Below, piece by piece: positions 8,480 to 16,986 of a stretch of 64,000 bases of DNA. The position numbers and the translations under genes were made by a program. The DNA is from Neglectibacter timonensis (GTDB taxonomy: Bacteria > Bacillota > Clostridia > Oscillospirales > Acutalibacteraceae), in the NCBI RefSeq assembly GCF_900048895.1, contig NZ_LT160640.1:1132758-1196757 (forward strand), written 5' to 3'. The notes under the pieces are model-generated. The model did no database searches and was not told where the DNA came from. It saw nothing but the letters and a program-made list of their open reading frames with translations. Each line of letters opens with the position of its first letter. Within the stretch, counting starts at the first letter, position 1.

Positions 8480-9026
8480 CTTTCCGCTTTACAACCCTTT
8501 CCCACATGGTTTGGGGGATTTCCCTTTCGCCGCCATGCAGCTGTTTTCATGGGCATAAAGCCCGTTTTGATTATAGGCCTCGTCCGGAGCAATGTCAAGG
8601 AACAGAGAGGGAGCCCCCCTCTCATCTCCAACGCGAAAGGTTCAGGCTGCAGGCAGGACATGCGGCCTGCCTGCAGAATTCCACCATCAAACGACGGGGT
8701 GTACTTGCGCTAATCCGGGTACGCCCTGTTTTCTCAGGCTGCGGCTGAGTTTTTGGGAAACATGTATTGTTCACAGCACTAATCCCAAAACCCAGGGCAG
8801 AAACTGCCGGAGCTGCTGTCGATACGAAGGGAATCTCCTTTGCATTGGACGCCGCATTTCAAACGAACCTGCCAATATCTTCTTTCACTCCATACACCTC
8901 TTGACTATCTTAAGTTTTATTGACACTTACAAACTAATTTGGGGACACCATTGGCACGGGACACTTTTAGCCAATTTTAGATAGGCGTAACAGGGAAACG
9001 GGACACCGGAAACGGCAGCCGGGAAA
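8480..9026. other. Intergenic stretch without a recognisable gene
   Basis: I see no coding region with a supported start in this 547-base gap. Near its end the heptamer GGGACAC occurs three times (8942, 8958, 9000), the last copy on the edge of the duplicated rubrerythrin-tail segment. This may be the worn end of a mobile element, but no transposase is present. Confidence 0.4.
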
Positions 9027-9138
9027 ACAAAAAGAGGAAGCAGTTTCCCGCTCCCTCTCAAAAATCCTACTGTTCCGCAGTTCTTACTTGCCGAAATACC
9101 GCTTCAGCAGACCAGCGAAGGCCTTGCCGTGACGGGCC
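9027..9138 (-). pseudogene. Duplicated rubrerythrin 3' end with its terminator
   Basis: About 110 bases here match the end of the intact rubrerythrin gene (10158-10270) with only a few differences. The copy keeps the last 17 codons (ending [12 protein letters not shown] and a stop at 9084) and a worn copy of the terminator hairpin. Homology stops abruptly at 9138. It is the leftover of a second rubrerythrin copy removed by recombination, or the product of unequal crossing over. Confidence 0.8.
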
Positions 9139-9260
9139 AGGTAATGGGATAATTCATGGCCACCATCTCCATGGTGTGCCAGAACGGCACAGCCGCGCCA
9201 CCCAGAGAATCCGCAGGCCGCACACGCCGAAACAGGTGATAAGCATGGGCTGGAGCACTT
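9137..9260 (-). pseudogene. MATE-family efflux pump C-terminal remnant, frameshifted
   Basis: Two overlapping minus-strand frames give pieces that resemble a late transmembrane region of MATE multidrug exporters. One reads PMLITCFGVCGLRILWV (about 9250-9199) and, after a frame change, the other reads FWHTMEMVAMNYPITW (about 9184-9137). In intact clostridial MATE proteins these two stretches are adjacent. The fragment ends exactly where the rubrerythrin-tail copy begins, so it marks a deletion or insertion junction. The identification is by eye and rests on about 33 residues. Confidence 0.55.
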
Positions 9261-9335
9261 GCCACGGAGAAGATTCTAGACCACCCAGTATTTCTCCATC
9301 CCGAATGACAATCCCCCAAAATTTATTTTTGTTGA

Positions 9336-9731
9336 TTAAATTGAAATCCACCAACTAATTCCATATTTGTCGATTACTGTAGCACATAATTGGCTCCATG
9401 GTTCTGAATGAAATGGTTCCTTTACAATTCCACCCTCACTTAATTGGTTAAATGCTTCTCGCAATTCAAACTCGTCATCAAAATAAACGCCAAAATTTAT
9501 GATTTGTTTTTCTGCATCAAAATCATATAATTCATGTTCTAAGCTCTGCACACAAAAAACCACTTTACCGTCTTTCACCAATTCTGCGTGTTGATATGCG
9601 CCATAATAAGGATGCCCTTCAGGAAACAAGTCAAGAATGCCTGTCTCCAAACCAAACACCTTTTTGTAAAACTCTACCGCTTCAACGTTACTTTTAACGG
9701 ATATACCCACTCCAAAACTTTTCATTCCCAT
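9336..9731 (-). CDS. VOC family (glyoxalase/bleomycin-resistance fold) protein
   Basis: This 131-residue protein has two beta-alpha-beta-beta-beta units typical of the vicinal-oxygen-chelate fold. Features include the opening GVGISVKSNVEAVEFYKKVFGLE, a central NFGVYFDDEFE and the closing IDKYGISWWISI, much like PhnB/YjdN-type proteins. The activity is unknown; relatives bind metals, antibiotics or small electrophiles. The gene is clearly more AT-rich than its neighbours and sits between two copies of a rubrerythrin-tail repeat, so it was probably acquired. The start at 9731 has only a weak upstream GAGGATAA-like site. Confidence 0.85.
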   Translation of the reverse strand: MGMKSFGVGISVKSNVEAVEFYKKVFGLETGILDLFPEGHPYYGAYQHAELVKDGKVVFCVQSLEHELYDFDAEKQIINFGVYFDDEFELREAFNQLSEGGIVKEPFHSEPWSQLCATVIDKYGISWWISI

Positions 9732-9837
9732 ATAATTTTATCCTCCATGTTCCATATAATTTTCCTTGAAGTTGAGTTCGGACGTTAAAAAAGCTTCAAA
9801 CAACATTTATTCTACTGTTTTTTAATTATAACAGAGA

Positions 9838-10150
9838 GGGAAAAGCGCCGTCAGGCGGGATAGAAGAATCCCACACTATTGCTTCGCAAAATGGTGTCCC
9901 CTCCGACGAGGCGCCGCTCGTGTTACTTCTCCGCTCTGCTCCGAAGTAACCGCGGGTTTGCTTCGCAAACATCGCCGCTTCGCTGGATGCAGCGCAGCAG
10001 CCACTTTCCCCGGGAATAATAGACAATGAACACGATTGCGGTGATGGGCCTCTGGTGTTACGGTCTCGTGGACGATAAATCGCGATGGGACAAAGAAGTG
10101 TAGTGTTTTCATAACACAAGGAGAATCAAAGGAGTACAAGGCCAAGCAAT
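9838..10150. other. Intergenic stretch with several small hairpins
   Basis: No gene is supported here. Short perfect inverted repeats occur at 9879-9889 (TTGC/GCAA), 9922-9950 (GTTACTTC/GAAGTAAC) and 9957-9969 (TTTGC/GCAAA). The word GCTTCGCAAA occurs twice. The composition returns to GC-rich after the AT-rich VOC gene. It may be a worn repeat or mobile-element remnant. Confidence 0.4.
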
Positions 10151-10160
10151 AAATTAACAC

Positions 10161-10190
10161 AAAAGGAGGAAGCGGTTTCCCGCTTCCTCT
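10161..10190 (-). terminator. Rubrerythrin terminator
   Basis: A stem of about 10 bp (10166-10175 with 10180-10189, tetraloop) lies 26 bases after the rubrerythrin stop codon and is followed on the minus strand by CTTTTG. A diverged copy exists near 9050. Confidence 0.8.
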
Positions 10191-10215
10191 CAAAAATCCT
10201 ACTGTTCCGCAGTTC

Positions 10216-10761
10216 TTACTTGCCGAAATACCGCTTCAGCAGACCGGCGAACGCCTTGCCGTGGCGGGCCTCGTCGCGGGCCATCTCGTGGACGGTGTCA
10301 TGGATGGCGTCCAGGTTCTGGGCCTTAGCCAGCTTGGCCAGCTCGAACTTACCTGCGGTAGCGCCGTTTTCGGCCTCCACGCGCATCTCCAGGTTCTTCT
10401 TGGTGCTGTCGGTGACAACCTCGCCCAGCAGCTCGGCAAACTTGGCTGCATGCTCAGCCTCTTCATAAGCGGCCTTCTCCCAGTACAGGCCGATTTCGGG
10501 ATAGCCTTCACGATGGGCCACACGAGCCATGGCCAGGTACATGCCAACCTCAGTGCACTCGCCGGCAAAGTTAGCCTGCAGGCCGTCGATGATCTCCTGG
10601 CTGCAGCCCTTGGCCACGCCTACAACATGCTCGGCAGCCCAGGACATGTCGCCGCTCTGCTCTGTAAACTTCTCAGCGGGAGCACCGCAGACAGGGCATT
10701 TTTCGGGGGCCTTTTCGCCTTCGTAGACATAGCCGCAAATCGTGCAAACAAATTTTTTCAT
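10216..10761 (-). CDS. Reverse-type rubrerythrin (rubredoxin domain first)
   Basis: The 181-residue protein scavenges hydrogen peroxide, and possibly O2, using NADH-derived electrons in the cytoplasm of anaerobes. The rubredoxin domain comes first (residues 1-35, [10 protein letters not shown] and CPVCGAP), followed by a ferritin-like four-helix diiron domain with glutamates in [27 protein letters not shown] and [12 protein letters not shown]. This inverted order is that of clostridial reverse rubrerythrins rather than the classical type. An upstream in-frame ATG at 10776 overlaps the GGAGG ribosome site that serves the ATG at 10761, so the latter is the start. A fur/perR gene lies just upstream. 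Confidence 0.96.
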   Translation of the reverse strand: MKKFVCTICGYVYEGEKAPEKCPVCGAPAEKFTEQSGDMSWAAEHVVGVAKGCSQEIIDGLQANFAGECTEVGMYLAMARVAHREGYPEIGLYWEKAAYEEAEHAAKFAELLGEVVTDSTKKNLEMRVEAENGATAGKFELAKLAKAQNLDAIHDTVHEMARDEARHGKAFAGLLKRYFGK

Positions 10762-10779
10762 GATAAATTCCTCCATTTT

Positions 10780-10794
10780 TTATAAATATTAAAT
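10780..10794 (-). promoter_or_regulatory. Candidate PerR box upstream of rubrerythrin
   Basis: The sequence TTATAAATATTAAAT matches the 15-base PerR consensus (TTATAATNATTATAA) at 11 of 14 fixed positions. It lies about 20 bases before the rubrerythrin start codon, where a bound repressor would block transcription. The adjacent upstream gene encodes a Fur/PerR-family protein. AT-rich leaders give chance matches, so confidence is moderate. Confidence 0.45.
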
Positions 10795-10870
10795 TTTTAA
10801 GCAAAAGGGTAACGGGAAAGCTGTCCGGCCCTCCGGGACTGCCTACTTTCGGCAGCCGCCAAGGAAATTC

Positions 10871-11275
10871 TCAGGCCGCCGAGCCTTTCTTATGGCACTG
10901 CCCGCATACACCGCGGAACATGACGCCTGCCTCCTCCACGGAAAGGCCAAATTTTTGCGAGATACGGGCAAGCTCGTTCTCTTCAAAAAAGGTTTCGTGA
11001 ACATCCAGCACCGCGCCGCATTCCCTGCACACAAAATGCGCATGGGGTTTGACGTTCCCGTCAAAATGCTCCTGCCCGTTGATCACGCCCACACTGACCG
11101 CCTTGCCGTTCTCACAGAATTTTTTTAAATTCCGGTAGACCGTCCCGAGACTCAGATTCGGATAACGGGGTTTGAGCTGAGCGTACACCCAATCAGCGGT
11201 GGGATGAACGTCGGTTTCCTGCAGGGCGTTAAGAATTGCCGTCCGCTTCCTGCTGAAATTTTCTCTTTTCTCCAT
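10871..11275 (-). CDS. Fur family regulator, probably PerR
   Basis: This 134-residue protein has the Fur winged helix (about residues 1-80, with HPTADWVYAQLKPRYPNLSLGTVYRNL) and a C-terminal dimerisation domain. It carries the two structural zinc Cys pairs CRECGAV (about 92-98) and CGQCHKK. The regulatory metal histidines are present in HFDGNVKPHAHFVC. Its position directly upstream of rubrerythrin on the same strand favours a peroxide sensor (PerR) over Fur or Zur, but the metal specificity cannot be read from sequence. AAAGGGGG precedes the ATG. Confidence 0.88.
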   Translation of the reverse strand: MEKRENFSRKRTAILNALQETDVHPTADWVYAQLKPRYPNLSLGTVYRNLKKFCENGKAVSVGVINGQEHFDGNVKPHAHFVCRECGAVLDVHETFFEENELARISQKFGLSVEEAGVMFRGVCGQCHKKGSAA

Positions 11276-11403
11276 TCCGGACCCCCTTTCGGATTAGGCG
11301 AACGGCCTCTGTGTGACTGGCCTTCAGCCTTCGTTCTTTCAGCCTTGTGGCCTTAGTATAGCACAAGTTTTTCCATTTGTAAATAGGAATAGTTACTGTT
11401 TTT

Positions 11404-12069
11404 TTATTTTTTTAATGCCGTAAGCACCTTCATCAGCGCCTTCTGGCTTCTCTCTTCGCTGACGGCCACCAGCTCGTCGCCCCGGCGGAGCACGGTAGTG
11501 CCGTTGGGGATGGTAAGAGTGCCGTTGCGGATCAGGGAAATCAGCAGCGTGCCGCCTGGAAACACAACATCCTTCACCGCCACACCGTCCAGGAGGGTGT
11601 CCTGAGGCAGCACCATTGAGCAGATGCCCGCCTTCCCCATATTCAGGGTGGCAATGAGGTGCATATGCGCCAGATCCGCCTCCTGCTCAATCAGCTTGCT
11701 GATGATATCGGTGCTGCTCACCGTGTTGCTGATGCCCAACACCCGGAAGGTTTCGATATTCCGTGGATCATTGGCCCTGGCAATCACCTTTTTCGCATGG
11801 AAATGCTCCTTTGCCAGCTGCGCAGCCACCAGATTGTCCTGGTCATGGCCTGTAACCGCCATAAACACATCACAGTTCTCTGTGCCTGCGGCCTCCAACA
11901 CGCTTACATTTGTCCCATCCCCGCGGATTACGGTGGCATCCAGATCGTCCGCCAGCCGCCGGCAGCGAATCCTGTCGGTTTCGATCAGGTTGACAAAGTG
12001 CTTGCGCTCCAGCATAATGCGGGCCAGGTTCCAGCCTACCTTTCCCCCGCCCATGATGACCATATTCAT
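11404..12069 (-). CDS. TrkA family potassium uptake regulatory protein
   Basis: The 221-residue cytoplasmic protein has an N-terminal RCK/TrkA-N Rossmann domain (about residues 1-120, with the nucleotide loop GGGKVG) and a TrkA-C domain (about 135-215). Such RCK proteins bind NAD(H) or ATP/ADP and gate TrkH/KtrB potassium channels. A second RCK gene ends 13 bases upstream on the same strand, so the two are likely co-transcribed and may form hetero-octamers. No TrkH/KtrB membrane gene is present in this window. Confidence 0.92.
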   Translation of the reverse strand: MNMVIMGGGKVGWNLARIMLERKHFVNLIETDRIRCRRLADDLDATVIRGDGTNVSVLEAAGTENCDVFMAVTGHDQDNLVAAQLAKEHFHAKKVIARANDPRNIETFRVLGISNTVSSTDIISKLIEQEADLAHMHLIATLNMGKAGICSMVLPQDTLLDGVAVKDVVFPGGTLLISLIRNGTLTIPNGTTVLRRGDELVAVSEERSQKALMKVLTALKK

Positions 12070-12082
12070 ATGCGTTGTCCTT

Positions 12083-12706
12083 TCAATCTATCTTTCTGCT
12101 GCTGACGATGGAATCCCCCGGGGAAAGCAGAATTTCCCGGTCCGGGGTCTTCAGCACAAACTGACCCTCCGCCTTGATGACGCCGAACAGGCCATCGCCT
12201 GGCCGGAGCAGCGCTTCCGCCGCTTCCCTGCCGAAAAACTTCTTTTCCACCGGCCTCACTTCCAACGCCACAGTGGTGGTGTCAAAGGTGACCTGCTGGC
12301 TCTGGATGGGGCTTGTAAGGGCAGATATCAGCTTTTCCCCAGCCATATTGGTGGGACATACGGTTTGAAGCCCAAAGCTCTCGAAAATATTTTCCCGGTA
12401 AGGATCAGAAATCCTGGCCACCACCTTGGGGACCTGGAAATAGTTTTTGGCGATCTGCCCCACCGTAATGTTCAGATTGTCGTCGGAGGTGGTGACGGCC
12501 ACCGCATCGCAGCTCTCTATCCCTGCGCTGCGCAGGTTCTTTAAATCCATGGGAAACCCCACGGAGGTCACCCCGCCGAAATCCGCGCCAAGCTGCGCAA
12601 TATTGTCTTCACTTTCATCGATCACCGCCACGTCATGTCCGGCGGCGTCCAGCATCTCGGCGACTCTGCGGCCCAAAAGGCCCCCGCCGATGACAAGAAT
12701 ATTCAT
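12083..12706 (-). CDS. TrkA family potassium uptake regulatory protein, second copy
   Basis: The 207-residue protein has the same two-domain RCK architecture as its downstream neighbour, starting MNILVIGGGLLGRRVAEML with an acidic residue at the end of strand 2 (VAVIDESEDN) that fits NAD(H) binding. A TrkA-C domain follows from about residue 135 and ends in SPGDSIVSS. It is only distantly similar to the other copy, so the pair is an old duplication. Adjacent TrkA pairs are common in clostridia. Confidence 0.92.
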   Translation of the reverse strand: MNILVIGGGLLGRRVAEMLDAAGHDVAVIDESEDNIAQLGADFGGVTSVGFPMDLKNLRSAGIESCDAVAVTTSDDNLNITVGQIAKNYFQVPKVVARISDPYRENIFESFGLQTVCPTNMAGEKLISALTSPIQSQQVTFDTTTVALEVRPVEKKFFGREAAEALLRPGDGLFGVIKAEGQFVLKTPDREILLSPGDSIVSSRKID

Positions 12707-12871
12707 TCACGTACCCGTTCCTTTCCTGCCCGGTTCTCTCCGGGCCTTGATTTCCCTGTGCAGGGGCAGAGAAACAGCCGGAAACGCATGCACCGCTCCG
12801 GCCGCCGATTTTCCTATTCTCAATCCGGACGGCGTACCTTTTCCCGCACAGAGCGCATTCCCTTGGGAAGC

Positions 12872-13390
12872 TCAGGCCTCTCCGTCCTCGGAATCCCGGG
12901 AGACGCCGGGAGCTGTGGTCGCGCTGCTCTCCGGAGCCTTGGAATCCGGAGCGTCGGAGCTTTCTTCTGAGGAACTCCCTTCAGAGGAGCTTTCAGAAGA
13001 ACCGCCTTCCCCCCTGAGCTTAGCGGCTTCCTCCACTGAAACCTCTTTCACCGTCACATAGTCTTCAGAGACGTAGGCCGTTTTTCCTTCATATTGAATC
13101 TGGTACCAACCGTCTTTCGCCTCTCCCACCAACAGCAGAAAGGTATCGCCGTTTTCCGCCAGCCCCAGAACATCGCTGTCCGTTGAGGCTGCTGAACGCA
13201 CGTTCAGCCCGTCGTCCACATCCTTCACCGTGACCACCTTCACCTTCTGAGGCACAGGGGACGCAGATGGGGACACGGTGGGGGCTGCAGCAGAAGAGCT
13301 GCCCTGCTGATCGGGATCTTTGTTCTTATCTCCACAGCCGCAAAGGCCGGCCAGGCATACTACCATCACCAGACAAATAATCTTTTTCAT
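12872..13390 (-). CDS. SH3-domain lipoprotein
   Basis: The 172-residue protein has a lipoprotein signal peptide (MKKIICLVMVVCLAGLCGC) with the probable lipidated Cys19. A Ser/Ala/Pro linker leads to one bacterial SH3 domain (about residues 50-115, with VKDVDDGLNVRSAASTDSDV and YQIQYEGKTAYVSEDYV). The tail is low-complexity and Ser/Glu-rich. Bacterial SH3 domains usually bind peptidoglycan, so it is probably a cell-wall-facing lipoprotein with no enzymatic part. GGAGAG precedes the ATG. Confidence 0.9.
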   Translation of the reverse strand: MKKIICLVMVVCLAGLCGCGDKNKDPDQQGSSSAAAPTVSPSASPVPQKVKVVTVKDVDDGLNVRSAASTDSDVLGLAENGDTFLLLVGEAKDGWYQIQYEGKTAYVSEDYVTVKEVSVEEAAKLRGEGGSSESSSEGSSSEESSDAPDSKAPESSATTAPGVSRDSEDGEA

Positions 13391-13657
13391 AAGCCGCCAC
13401 TCTCCTTTTCCGGCGAATCTTTCTAAAATTTATTGTAGCATAATCTGCAGAAAAGTCCACCTTATTTTTCGATATTTTATCTTTTCCCGCCAATGAATCA
13501 CAAATTCAGGCTTAAAAAACAAGAATTTTTCCATTATAAAAACTTTCCCCGGATTTCCGGCAATTCGGGAAACACAGCCTCCTTCAGTCTCAAAAGAATG
13601 TCCGGTTTCCCCGTGCAGGGGACGCCCGGCGGTTACCCCCGCCTCTGAATTCCCCGG

Positions 13658-14332
13658 TCATCCCGCTTGCCGCAGCTGGAAATGCCGCTCCAGCTTTTCC
13701 AAAACCTCAGGGATTGTACTGTCCTCCCTGCGCAGGCAGGTATAAAAGCCGCTCTCCTCATATTCCCGGTAATGCGCTGGACTGTTAATTTCCGCCAAGC
13801 AGTTTTTGTAGTTTTCCATGGCCTGAACAGGGTCCGGCGCCTGCTGAATCTGCCGGTAAAGAAACTGCTTTTCCGCATCCTCCCGGTCAAAAAAGCGTTC
13901 CACCGACATGCTCTGGGGGCTGAGAAGCACCGCTACGCGGTGATAATCCCCAATCTCCCTGAGGACAGAAAGGGGGATATTGGTATCCGCAAAAATCTTC
14001 TTCTCACCGGCGGAAAGACGGATCAACTGAAGAAGCTCCAGCCCGGCGGCCTCCTCCGAGCATCCTGTAATCCAGGCGTCATATTCCTCCGGCGTTCTGC
14101 CGATAAACTCCTGCCAGCCCGACATGGTCTCAAAATAGGAGAGATTCGGCTGGTGCTCCCTGTCGATGAGACCCATCAGCGCGTCATGGTAATTTTCCCC
14201 ACAGCAGATGCCGTCATACTTTTCCGCCAGCAGACGCACCATCGTGGATTTCCCAGCGTAGGCGGTGCCCGTTATGAAATACACATTTTTCAGCAGTGCG
14301 CGGATGAGATTGCTTTCCAGCCCGATTTTCAC
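13658..14332 (-). CDS. P-loop ATPase/kinase-like protein
   Basis: From the GTG at 14332 this is a 224-residue protein with a P-loop GTAYAGKST near residues 20-28 and an Asp-containing strand IFADTNIPL. It resembles shikimate/adenylate-kinase-like AAA proteins of unknown substrate (AAA_18/AAA_33 type). The open frame begins 111 bases earlier, but GGAAAAGC just before the GTG and the family-like start support the shorter form. No partner is evident. The function is not known. Confidence 0.75.
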   Translation of the reverse strand: MKIGLESNLIRALLKNVYFITGTAYAGKSTMVRLLAEKYDGICCGENYHDALMGLIDREHQPNLSYFETMSGWQEFIGRTPEEYDAWITGCSEEAAGLELLQLIRLSAGEKKIFADTNIPLSVLREIGDYHRVAVLLSPQSMSVERFFDREDAEKQFLYRQIQQAPDPVQAMENYKNCLAEINSPAHYREYEESGFYTCLRREDSTIPEVLEKLERHFQLRQAG

Positions 14333-14443
14333 AATGCTTTTCCTACCGTTCCATTGCTCCGGGCCAAGTACGCCGCTGCGGTTTTGAGGCGTCCTACCCT
14401 CCCGGATTCCTGACTCTACTATACCACAGACCCAGTGTAACAT

Positions 14444-14983
14444 TCCATCACATCTTAACCCGCTGAAGAAAAAGCTTTCCTTCCTCCCTCTCTTACCGGT
14501 TTCTCTCCTCTTCCGGACACAGAAGGAAGGATAGAACAGTTCTTGTTCCTTTGGGTCTTGTTAAGTTCTTCTAGTTCGGGTGCCAATTTGTCACCACGGT
14601 GGTGACAAATTGGCACCGCCGTGATGACATGAATGCACTACCGTGGTGACACTCCCGCGTCGGGGAACAGTTGGCACAGGCAACCCCTTTTCACAAAGCG
14701 CCTTCCAGTTCACGGGCTTTCCCCTGCCGCGGAAGACATTTTCCTCCAACCCGGTTTTACAGCCTCCGGCTGGCCAAAGCCTTTACGAACTTCCCATAGC
14801 GGCGGACCCGACAAGCCGTTGGCCTTTGCGCCCAAAAAGCAGCGGGATTTCTGATCTTTTTCCCTTTCAACAACCATCCTGCACCTCTTTTCAGAGATAT
14901 TTTTACTTCTTCCTTGCTTCCAATGTGAAGGAGCGGCTGTAAAGCGAATTTACAGCCGCCCCCCTTTTCTAGCGAGAGACGCA
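14444..14983. other. Intergenic stretch containing a long palindrome
   Basis: No gene is supported in these 540 bases. The stretch holds the 39-bp palindrome and related repeats listed separately, and a hairpin (14933-14943 with 14949-14959) just after the GH43 stop codon. That hairpin lacks a minus-strand T run, so its role as terminator is uncertain. Confidence 0.5.
14579..14656. repeat. 39-bp perfect inverted repeat plus two related direct repeats
   Basis: Positions 14579-14597 and 14599-14617 are perfect reverse complements around one central G. The core word CACCACGGTGGTGACA (14592-14607) recurs in diverged form as CACCGCCGTGATGACA (14614-14629) and CACTACCGTGGTGACA (14636-14651), a spacing of 22 bases each time. 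This looks like a multi-site operator or a repeat-element terminus rather than a terminator, since no T run follows. Confidence 0.8.
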
Positions 14984-16795
14984 TTACGAGAGCTTTTCTA
15001 CCATGCCCTCCGTAATGCCGTTTTCATTAAAGGAATCCACTCGGAAGTAATATTCCTGGTCCTCCACCAGGGCGCCGATGTTCTTTTCCGATACGCTGCT
15101 GCCCATCAGCAGATAGCTGTGGTAGAGCTTATCCGCCCGATGTCCCCACAGTACGTTGAATCCGGCGGCGCCGGGCGTTTGGGGAATAGAAACAGTGAAA
15201 TTCATGGGACCGACTCGTTTGGCAGCGGCCTTGGGGGCCTGAGGTTTCTCCCCGCTGCCCCTGCCAAAGACGCGCAGTCCGGAAACGCAGGGCGCTGCGC
15301 CGTAGGGCACCTGGAATATTGTCAGGCGGAGACGGCGGATTTTCAGGCCGTTCTCACGCACCACCAAATCGTGGCTTAAATCAGTTTCCGCATTGCGTTT
15401 ATCCTCCACCACTGTCCAGGCTTCGCCGTCCACGGAAGCCTCCAGCAGCCAGCGGGTGGCCTGCAGCGTCAAATCGATATAGCGCTCCCCGCTGTTTTGG
15501 GCCTGTTCCGGCCAGGCAATGCCGTTTTCCGTGTCATCCGCAAAGTTGATCTGGATAGCCCGGACGTCCATGACCTCTCCCAAATCCAGAGAGAGCCACT
15601 GGCCTTCCCCGGCGCTCCCGGCTTTCCACCAGGTCTGGGCGTTCTCGTCTACAGCACAGGAGGATTCCCTGCCAGGGGCGCAGGAGGACGCCGCCGTCTT
15701 TTTGCCGTAACTGAGCAGATACCACTCCGGATCCTTCCAGGGATCAGCCGCCAGACCCTCCACATTCATGGGCCAATCGCCGTAGCGCTGGTTGCAGAAC
15801 AGCTCCCCATCCTTGTCGAACCCGGCGCTCCACAGGCCGACACGGCGTTCGAAGCTGTGATTCATACTGATCTGCATGGTCGCCGTATGCCACCATGCCC
15901 CATCCCTGTCCTGCAAGGTCGAACCATGGCCCGCCCCGCGCATAAAGCCGCCGGGCTTCAACGAGAAAGGATTGTTCAAGGCGGGCGTGAAGGGCCCCAG
16001 GGGACGGTCTGAAACATAAACCCCGTCGGCGTATATGTTAAACTCCGTGCCGGGACAGGCATACTGCAGATAGTAACGGCCATTGTGTTTGGTCATCCAG
16101 GCGCCCTCAATAAAGGGCATCCCCGAAAACATTCCGCGCATTGTGGCCCGGTACTGGTCGGGCACTTCCTCCAGGGTCATCCTCTTTTCTTTCAAATAGT
16201 CTGTAAGAAGTTTTTCAACCTCATCCTCTGTTTTCGGCTGCTCAGAATTGTCTTCGCCAAACCGCTCATACCCCTTATGGAAGGGGTCTCCAAAAAGCAG
16301 CTCGACTCGTTCAGTCTTGGGCTTCATGGTTTCCCTGTCCAGTTCAACACCCCAAATGGGGGTAACATTGGAACAGCCCCAGTAGAAATACAGGCGGCCA
16401 TCGTCATCCAGGAACAAATCAGGATCCCAAAAATCAAAAGTCCCGGGGATTTCCTCATAAGGGCCGTTGACGGGGTCCTTGGTACGGTAAAAATTGCAGA
16501 TCTCCCCCCGCTTAGAAGCGGAAAAATACAGCCATTCACCAATTGCCCGGACGTCGGGGGCGTAGTCGTAAATGGGCAGGTTGGAAGGCAGCAGACGACT
16601 TTCCCAATGGGCCAGGTCTTCCGACACCCAGACAGAGCCGTTCATGGAAGCAAAAAGATAATATTTCCCCTGAAAAAGCACCAGGGATGGATCGGCAGCT
16701 TCACGATTTACCAATTTGGCATTGTCCGCCGAGCGGCGGTCCGTCAAAAATTGATAGTGGTAGGGAACATTTAACGGGTTGCAAAAGTATTTCAC
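14984..16795 (-). CDS. Glycoside hydrolase family 43 with F5/8C and FN3-like C-terminus
   Basis: This 603-residue enzyme is a five-bladed beta-propeller GH43 glycosidase, a family that acts mainly on arabinose-, xylose- or galactose-containing side chains. The catalytic trio is visible: Asp35 in EAADPS (base), Asp124 in FWDPDLF (pKa modulator) and Glu230 in FIEGAW (acid). A discoidin-like carbohydrate-binding domain spans about 380-500 and a fibronectin III-like domain about 515-603. No signal peptide is present, so it acts in the cytoplasm. The GTG start lies seven bases after GGAGG. It is the last gene of the first sugar transport locus. Confidence 0.93.
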   Translation of the reverse strand: MKYFCNPLNVPYHYQFLTDRRSADNAKLVNREAADPSLVLFQGKYYLFASMNGSVWVSEDLAHWESRLLPSNLPIYDYAPDVRAIGEWLYFSASKRGEICNFYRTKDPVNGPYEEIPGTFDFWDPDLFLDDDGRLYFYWGCSNVTPIWGVELDRETMKPKTERVELLFGDPFHKGYERFGEDNSEQPKTEDEVEKLLTDYLKEKRMTLEEVPDQYRATMRGMFSGMPFIEGAWMTKHNGRYYLQYACPGTEFNIYADGVYVSDRPLGPFTPALNNPFSLKPGGFMRGAGHGSTLQDRDGAWWHTATMQISMNHSFERRVGLWSAGFDKDGELFCNQRYGDWPMNVEGLAADPWKDPEWYLLSYGKKTAASSCAPGRESSCAVDENAQTWWKAGSAGEGQWLSLDLGEVMDVRAIQINFADDTENGIAWPEQAQNSGERYIDLTLQATRWLLEASVDGEAWTVVEDKRNAETDLSHDLVVRENGLKIRRLRLTIFQVPYGAAPCVSGLRVFGRGSGEKPQAPKAAAKRVGPMNFTVSIPQTPGAAGFNVLWGHRADKLYHSYLLMGSSVSEKNIGALVEDQEYYFRVDSFNENGITEGMVEKLS

Positions 16796-16986
16796 AGAAT
16801 CACCTCCAAAAAGTTGCGTACATGGCGCGGTTCAGCTTGTGGGACAAATCCAGACAGTACAGGAAGCCGATGCGCTTTTCCCAGTATCAGCAATCCCTTT
16901 TCAGCTTGGATAAAATCAGGCCGGGACTGCGCCAAAACAGGGCGGCCCCGGCTGATTCCTACTGGAGCAATTTTTTATGCGGGCCG

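Noticed and set aside
8592-8984. A 130-codon plus-strand frame in the gap after the maturase gene
   Set aside because: It has no ribosome site, no hydrophobic or domain pattern and overlaps another open frame; I leave the region as gene-free.
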